From CAYSPG01 sp964432885 (GTDB lineage: Bacteria; Bacteroidota; Bacteroidia; AKYH767-A; OLB10), in assembly GCA_964432885.1 (NCBI GenBank), contig CAYSPG010000001.1:62001-126000 (forward strand): a stretch of 64,000 nucleotides of DNA, written 5' to 3'. Shown here one piece after another: positions 60,462 to 64,000 of this stretch. The notes below the pieces were generated by a model, which saw only the letters and a program-made list of their open reading frames with translations, made no database searches and was not told the DNA's origin. How positions within the stretch are numbered: the first letter of the stretch is position 1; each line of letters starts with the position of its first letter. Made by a program: the position numbers and the translations under genes.

Positions 60462-61726
60462 TGGCACTCAATATCGCTTTAGCACCGTTTAATTTCAACT
60501 ACACTCGCAACCCGGTGGTTATTTCAGTTACTACCGATAACTATTCCGACCCTTATGCTTATTGCCGAATAATTATACAGGTTAACGTAGCCGATTTTGG
60601 TTCTTCGCCTGATTGGCAACTCGTGGCTCAAACCGATAGAAGGGTAACACCAGGCACAACCCATTATGCTTTCGATTTATCTCGAATTCTTAACGACCAC
60701 ATCAACACCTATGACTACCAGTCGCGGTTAAATTTTTCTCAGGCAAAAATTTTTACTAAAACTATCCGGCATTATAGACTTACAGTTACTGAATATTTTG
60801 ACAACCGATTCGATTCCGAAACGCATTCCTCCAATCCTGAGTTTTATGCCATCAAAGGAGGCATTGACAAATACATTTGGGGGAAGTCCGATGACTTTAT
60901 CACCGGTCATGCCGCCAATTCCAAAATGCCACTTACCTGGCTACCCTCGCGCATGCGCATTGGAAGACAGCAGCCCTTTTTCCTCGGTTGCCTAAACGCT
61001 GATGCCGAAGACAAAACAAACCTCGTTATTAAAGCATCCATTAATTACCTCAACGGTTCCAATGTTTTACAAACTGCCGATTTGGATATCACCGACCCAT
61101 TCCAGTCTTTTTTACACCTGCAGCAAAAACAAATAGTCATGTATCCTGCCGGCATTCCTAATTTAGATTTGGAAACACTCGTTGGTTCTGCCAAAATTAT
61201 TAGCTACAGCGTTTATCTTGACTCCGACCAGGGGCAGGTTACCACACCATTCGAATTTTTGGTTGACCGTAATTATTATCCCGTCCAGCGTTACTTCATG
61301 TACCGAAACTCACTTGGCCTTATCGACCTTATTCGCTGTACCGGCAAAGCCGACCAAAAAATTGATATTACCACTGGTCTTGCAACCCGCAACCGCGATT
61401 TAATTATTGATAACAACACGCCCAGCTTCGATTACAACAGCGAACAGGCCGAACGTTTCGAGTTCGAATTATTGCGAAACGAAACCATCCGCGTTTTTTC
61501 CGGAAAAAAAACAAGACGCGAAGTACAGTGCTTTCAGGATTTCCTCTCTTCTGATATGAAGTTTGAATACATTCCCTCGCACGGTTTAGTCCCCATTATT
61601 CTAGACAACAAAAGCTTTGCCCTCTCAAAAGACAACGACCCCATTCCTTCCTTTACTTTCAGCTATAAATATGCTGACGAAAATTACACCTTCACACCCC
61701 GGGGCATTATTCCCATCACACAATAA
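60461..61726 (+). CDS. Tail protein candidate
   Basis: 421 aa, beta-rich, no signal peptide (FNYTRNPVVISVTTDNYSDP at the start; GLATRNRDLIIDNNTPSFDY in the middle). Position and length fit a tail or baseplate component. One-base overlap with the next gene. Confidence 0.55.
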   Translation: MALNIALAPFNFNYTRNPVVISVTTDNYSDPYAYCRIIIQVNVADFGSSPDWQLVAQTDRRVTPGTTHYAFDLSRILNDHINTYDYQSRLNFSQAKIFTKTIRHYRLTVTEYFDNRFDSETHSSNPEFYAIKGGIDKYIWGKSDDFITGHAANSKMPLTWLPSRMRIGRQQPFFLGCLNADAEDKTNLVIKASINYLNGSNVLQTADLDITDPFQSFLHLQQKQIVMYPAGIPNLDLETLVGSAKIISYSVYLDSDQGQVTTPFEFLVDRNYYPVQRYFMYRNSLGLIDLIRCTGKADQKIDITTGLATRNRDLIIDNNTPSFDYNSEQAERFEFELLRNETIRVFSGKKTRREVQCFQDFLSSDMKFEYIPSHGLVPIILDNKSFALSKDNDPIPSFTFSYKYADENYTFTPRGIIPITQ

Positions 61727-63879
61727 TGAGCATACTTCGCACAGCCAATGGCATCCTCGATTTGTTTCCGGGTACCTCTATCCGCATTATTCGCAACAAC
61801 CCCATTTTTGTTGATGATGTTTTAAAAGGAGATTACTCACTGCCTTTCAATCTTCCAGCCACCGAAAACAACAAGCAACTCCTCGGATGGCTCGATATTC
61901 CCGAAATGAAAATAGACATCCTGGCCGACCCTTACGTGAATATATTTTACGAAGAAGAAACCGGAAGCGTACTCCGCGGTAAGCTGTATATCAAACGCGC
62001 CAATTCCGATAATTACGAAAGTTATCTTCTTATTGGTCTTTCAGAGTTGGGACCTGTTAAAGACAAAAAACTCGAACTTTTCAATTATGGTGGCGACCGC
62101 GAGGTCGTTAGTCTTGCCTCCACAAATCAAAGCTTTACATGGAAGTTTATTCCCAAAAACCAAAGCAGGCAGTTTATTCTTAGACTCAATGAAATTCAGC
62201 AATGTGCACCATACAATTATGTTGCAGGCACTGATGCCAACACCGTACTTAATGCACTCAAAACCATAATCGAAAATCAAATTACTGCCGATGGCGGATA
62301 TAATTACCAGGCCGGCAAAACACTTACCATAGTCGTTACGGCCGACCAAATGCAAGTTACAGCCTCATGGGTTGGCTCAAGTCCGCTTTTAGATATACAT
62401 GATTTTTGGGAAGAGCTTGGTAATAATGCATGCTATCCTAACCCACCTCAACCTTGGGGCTATCTTACAGGTCTTACTGTTCTAAACTCTACCGGAGGGG
62501 GCGATGCAGTAACAATACCGGCTTGGGAAGCATTTATGAACGCTAAACTTACCAATCCTCATGCACAAGATTTTATTTTTTTTCCTGTAAACAACTCCGA
62601 TTCCCAAATGCAGGACCCCTGGGGGCACGATCTGGATCCAATAGTTCAAAACTATTGGGAAGCAGGAAGTTTTAAATGCTCGCTTGTTGATCCTACCGGT
62701 GGAAGCATTGAAACATCCGTAAACAAACCGGTCACCCCTTTCCCAAGGATGTTATATGTGCTTAAACAGGTACTTGATTTTGTTGGGTACAGGTACGCAG
62801 GTGATATTACCCAAATCGATTATGAGTTTATGGAGATATTTCTATACAGCAATTACTCATACAATTACAAGCGGTATGTCCAAAACGCATCTGGCAAGTA
62901 TGCCGATAAAATGAACCTGAAAAACAACGTCCCGGATGTTACAGTTGAGGAGTTTATTAATTGGATAAAAAAAACATTCTGCATTATTTATTTTCCGCGC
63001 TACAACGATAAAACAATCGAGATTGTTCCTTTTAAAGACATTTGGCAAGGCACCGAAATTATTGATCTTTCATCCAAAGTATCAGGAAAACCAACCGTGG
63101 TTTACGACAAGCACGATAAAGGCTTTAAATTCAGCTTCGCGATTGATGGTAACGATGAATACCTTAAAGATAAATTACCCTCGCCTGAAGGTAAAATTAG
63201 ATTAAGTGATGTAGATCTTTATTCCGACCTCGCAGCCATTGCATTGCCACATCGCGATAGCATTGTCTTTGTTCACGAAAAACATTTTTTTTACTATCCC
63301 CTTTACACCGATGAAACAACCTTCACATGGCAGTTTTACTCACTCGAATTCCAACCCGAAACCATTGGCGGTGGTGAGCAGGAAGTAAACATCGGTGGCG
63401 ATACCTTGGCTAATTTTACAATCTCTTTTGGCGGAACTCGCGTTTACCAGATACCTCTTACGGGCTATAAAATGCAGGAGCTCGGCATGGATAACGAAGA
63501 CCGTGTTAAACCCGGCATCCGTGCATTATTTTATAGGGGAATGCAACCTCAATACACCGGTGGCGATTATCCGCTTGGCTCATACAACGATGCATCTGCC
63601 CTTCAGGGTACACTGCCGGGCACGCAGTACGTAATGTCGTGGAAAGGCGACAAAGGTCTCTACAATGTGTTTTGGAAAGATTTTTGCAACTGGAGGCAAA
63701 CCGCTAAAGAGGTGGAAGTTGATGTTTTTCTGACTGCCGTTGACTTTGCCAACATTGATCTCAAAAAAAAGTACCACATAAACGGCACCAATTACTTTAT
63801 AAAGGAAATAGACATCAGCTTCCCCGTTGTAGCCCCTGCCAAAGTAACATTAGTAAAAATAGCACAGCAGTTACTATAA
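61726..63879 (+). CDS. Large tail or baseplate protein candidate
   Basis: 717 aa: starts MSILRTANGILDLFPGTSIR, contains FPRMLYVLKQVLDFVGYRYA and KIETVP-like core of baseplate hub proteins (ETVEIVPFKDIW region at about residue 430 reads KTIEIVPFKDIWQG). It may be the baseplate hub or tail-tip protein, but there is no lysozyme domain visible. Not identified with certainty. Confidence 0.55.
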   Translation: MSILRTANGILDLFPGTSIRIIRNNPIFVDDVLKGDYSLPFNLPATENNKQLLGWLDIPEMKIDILADPYVNIFYEEETGSVLRGKLYIKRANSDNYESYLLIGLSELGPVKDKKLELFNYGGDREVVSLASTNQSFTWKFIPKNQSRQFILRLNEIQQCAPYNYVAGTDANTVLNALKTIIENQITADGGYNYQAGKTLTIVVTADQMQVTASWVGSSPLLDIHDFWEELGNNACYPNPPQPWGYLTGLTVLNSTGGGDAVTIPAWEAFMNAKLTNPHAQDFIFFPVNNSDSQMQDPWGHDLDPIVQNYWEAGSFKCSLVDPTGGSIETSVNKPVTPFPRMLYVLKQVLDFVGYRYAGDITQIDYEFMEIFLYSNYSYNYKRYVQNASGKYADKMNLKNNVPDVTVEEFINWIKKTFCIIYFPRYNDKTIEIVPFKDIWQGTEIIDLSSKVSGKPTVVYDKHDKGFKFSFAIDGNDEYLKDKLPSPEGKIRLSDVDLYSDLAAIALPHRDSIVFVHEKHFFYYPLYTDETTFTWQFYSLEFQPETIGGGEQEVNIGGDTLANFTISFGGTRVYQIPLTGYKMQELGMDNEDRVKPGIRALFYRGMQPQYTGGDYPLGSYNDASALQGTLPGTQYVMSWKGDKGLYNVFWKDFCNWRQTAKEVEVDVFLTAVDFANIDLKKKYHINGTNYFIKEIDISFPVVAPAKVTLVKIAQQLL

Positions 63880-63971
63880 CCGACATCCCAAAATTTTCTT
63901 TGCTATACCTGTAATTTTTCATTACCCCTCTGTCCTTTCGTAGCCCATTTTATGCCGCTAAGTTAGCATAA

Positions 63972-64000
63972 ATGGCAGACGAAAAAAATCTTAAACAAGT
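63972..64000 (+). CDS. Start of a gene cut by the window edge
   Basis: ATG at 63972 followed by ADEKNLKQ; nine codons visible. Preceded by a weak hairpin (TTTATGC/GCATAAA). Next tail gene, possibly the tape measure. Confidence 0.4.

Noticed and set aside
1..64000. CRISPR array
   Set aside because: No regularly spaced direct repeats of 23-40 bp with unique spacers were seen; the only spaced repeats are short TGTNACA motifs and DGR repeats.
1..64000. Insertion sequence or transposase
   Set aside because: No transposase-like protein is encoded in the window; the elements at 45183 and 46922 have no coding part.

Overview
The window looks like a Bacteroidota chromosome (T9SS lineage, Chitinophagales/Sphingobacteriales-like; genus not resolvable from sequence alone) carrying a large temperate prophage. 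Support for Bacteroidota comes from BatD/BatE aerotolerance genes, a bacillithiol BshC enzyme, TamB, a 913-aa secreted protein with a type IX secretion C-terminal domain, and repeated TAnnTTTG -7 promoter boxes with few Shine-Dalgarno sites.

Region 1 (1-23.4 kb) is ordinary chromosome: batD-batE, a membrane protein, ftsY, a small secreted protein, rimO, bshC, a coiled-coil membrane protein, tsaD, tamB (start codon problem), tRNA-Met(CAT), a conserved hypothetical, murQ, apaG, trxB, a secreted coiled-coil protein, purA, a STAS protein and the T9SS cargo protein. Two clean intrinsic terminators and several promoters can be placed.

Region 2 (23.4-37 kb) is the lysogeny and early region of the prophage. 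It starts after a sequence matching a tRNA 3' end (candidate attL core), then a repressor with a three-half-site operator and a rightward early operon of small genes with ATGA overlaps. This operon contains a structured non-coding stretch (28.62-28.88 kb), a complete diversity-generating retroelement (two variable target genes, a template repeat and a DGR-type reverse transcriptase at 30.2-32.3 kb), a TOPRIM/SF3 primase-helicase, and an array of 13 TGTNACA repeats just downstream that is a candidate replication origin. A 100-N gap at 36986-37085 is flanked by identical 55-bp sequences and is most likely a k-mer overlap artefact. Just after it lie a long imperfect hairpin, a 23-bp copy of an upstream gene start and a frame-disrupted antisense gene.

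Region 3 (37.6-48.2 kb) holds a secreted T9SS-like cargo gene (lysogenic-conversion candidate), the head module (S49 protease with scaffold-like tail, major capsid protein, two tandem paralogous head/tail proteins) and a minus-strand accessory cluster (DUF6943-like, a stand-alone MutS domain I, SymE-like). Two diverged copies of a 150-200 bp intergenic element with inverted ends and a covarying hairpin occur here.

Region 4 (48.6-64 kb) has the packaging operon on the minus strand (TerL, TerS-like, PLD-like) and a rightward portal-tail-lysis-tail operon running off the window. No integrase, tape-measure protein (except perhaps the gene cut at the right edge) or right attachment site is visible, so the prophage continues beyond 64 kb.
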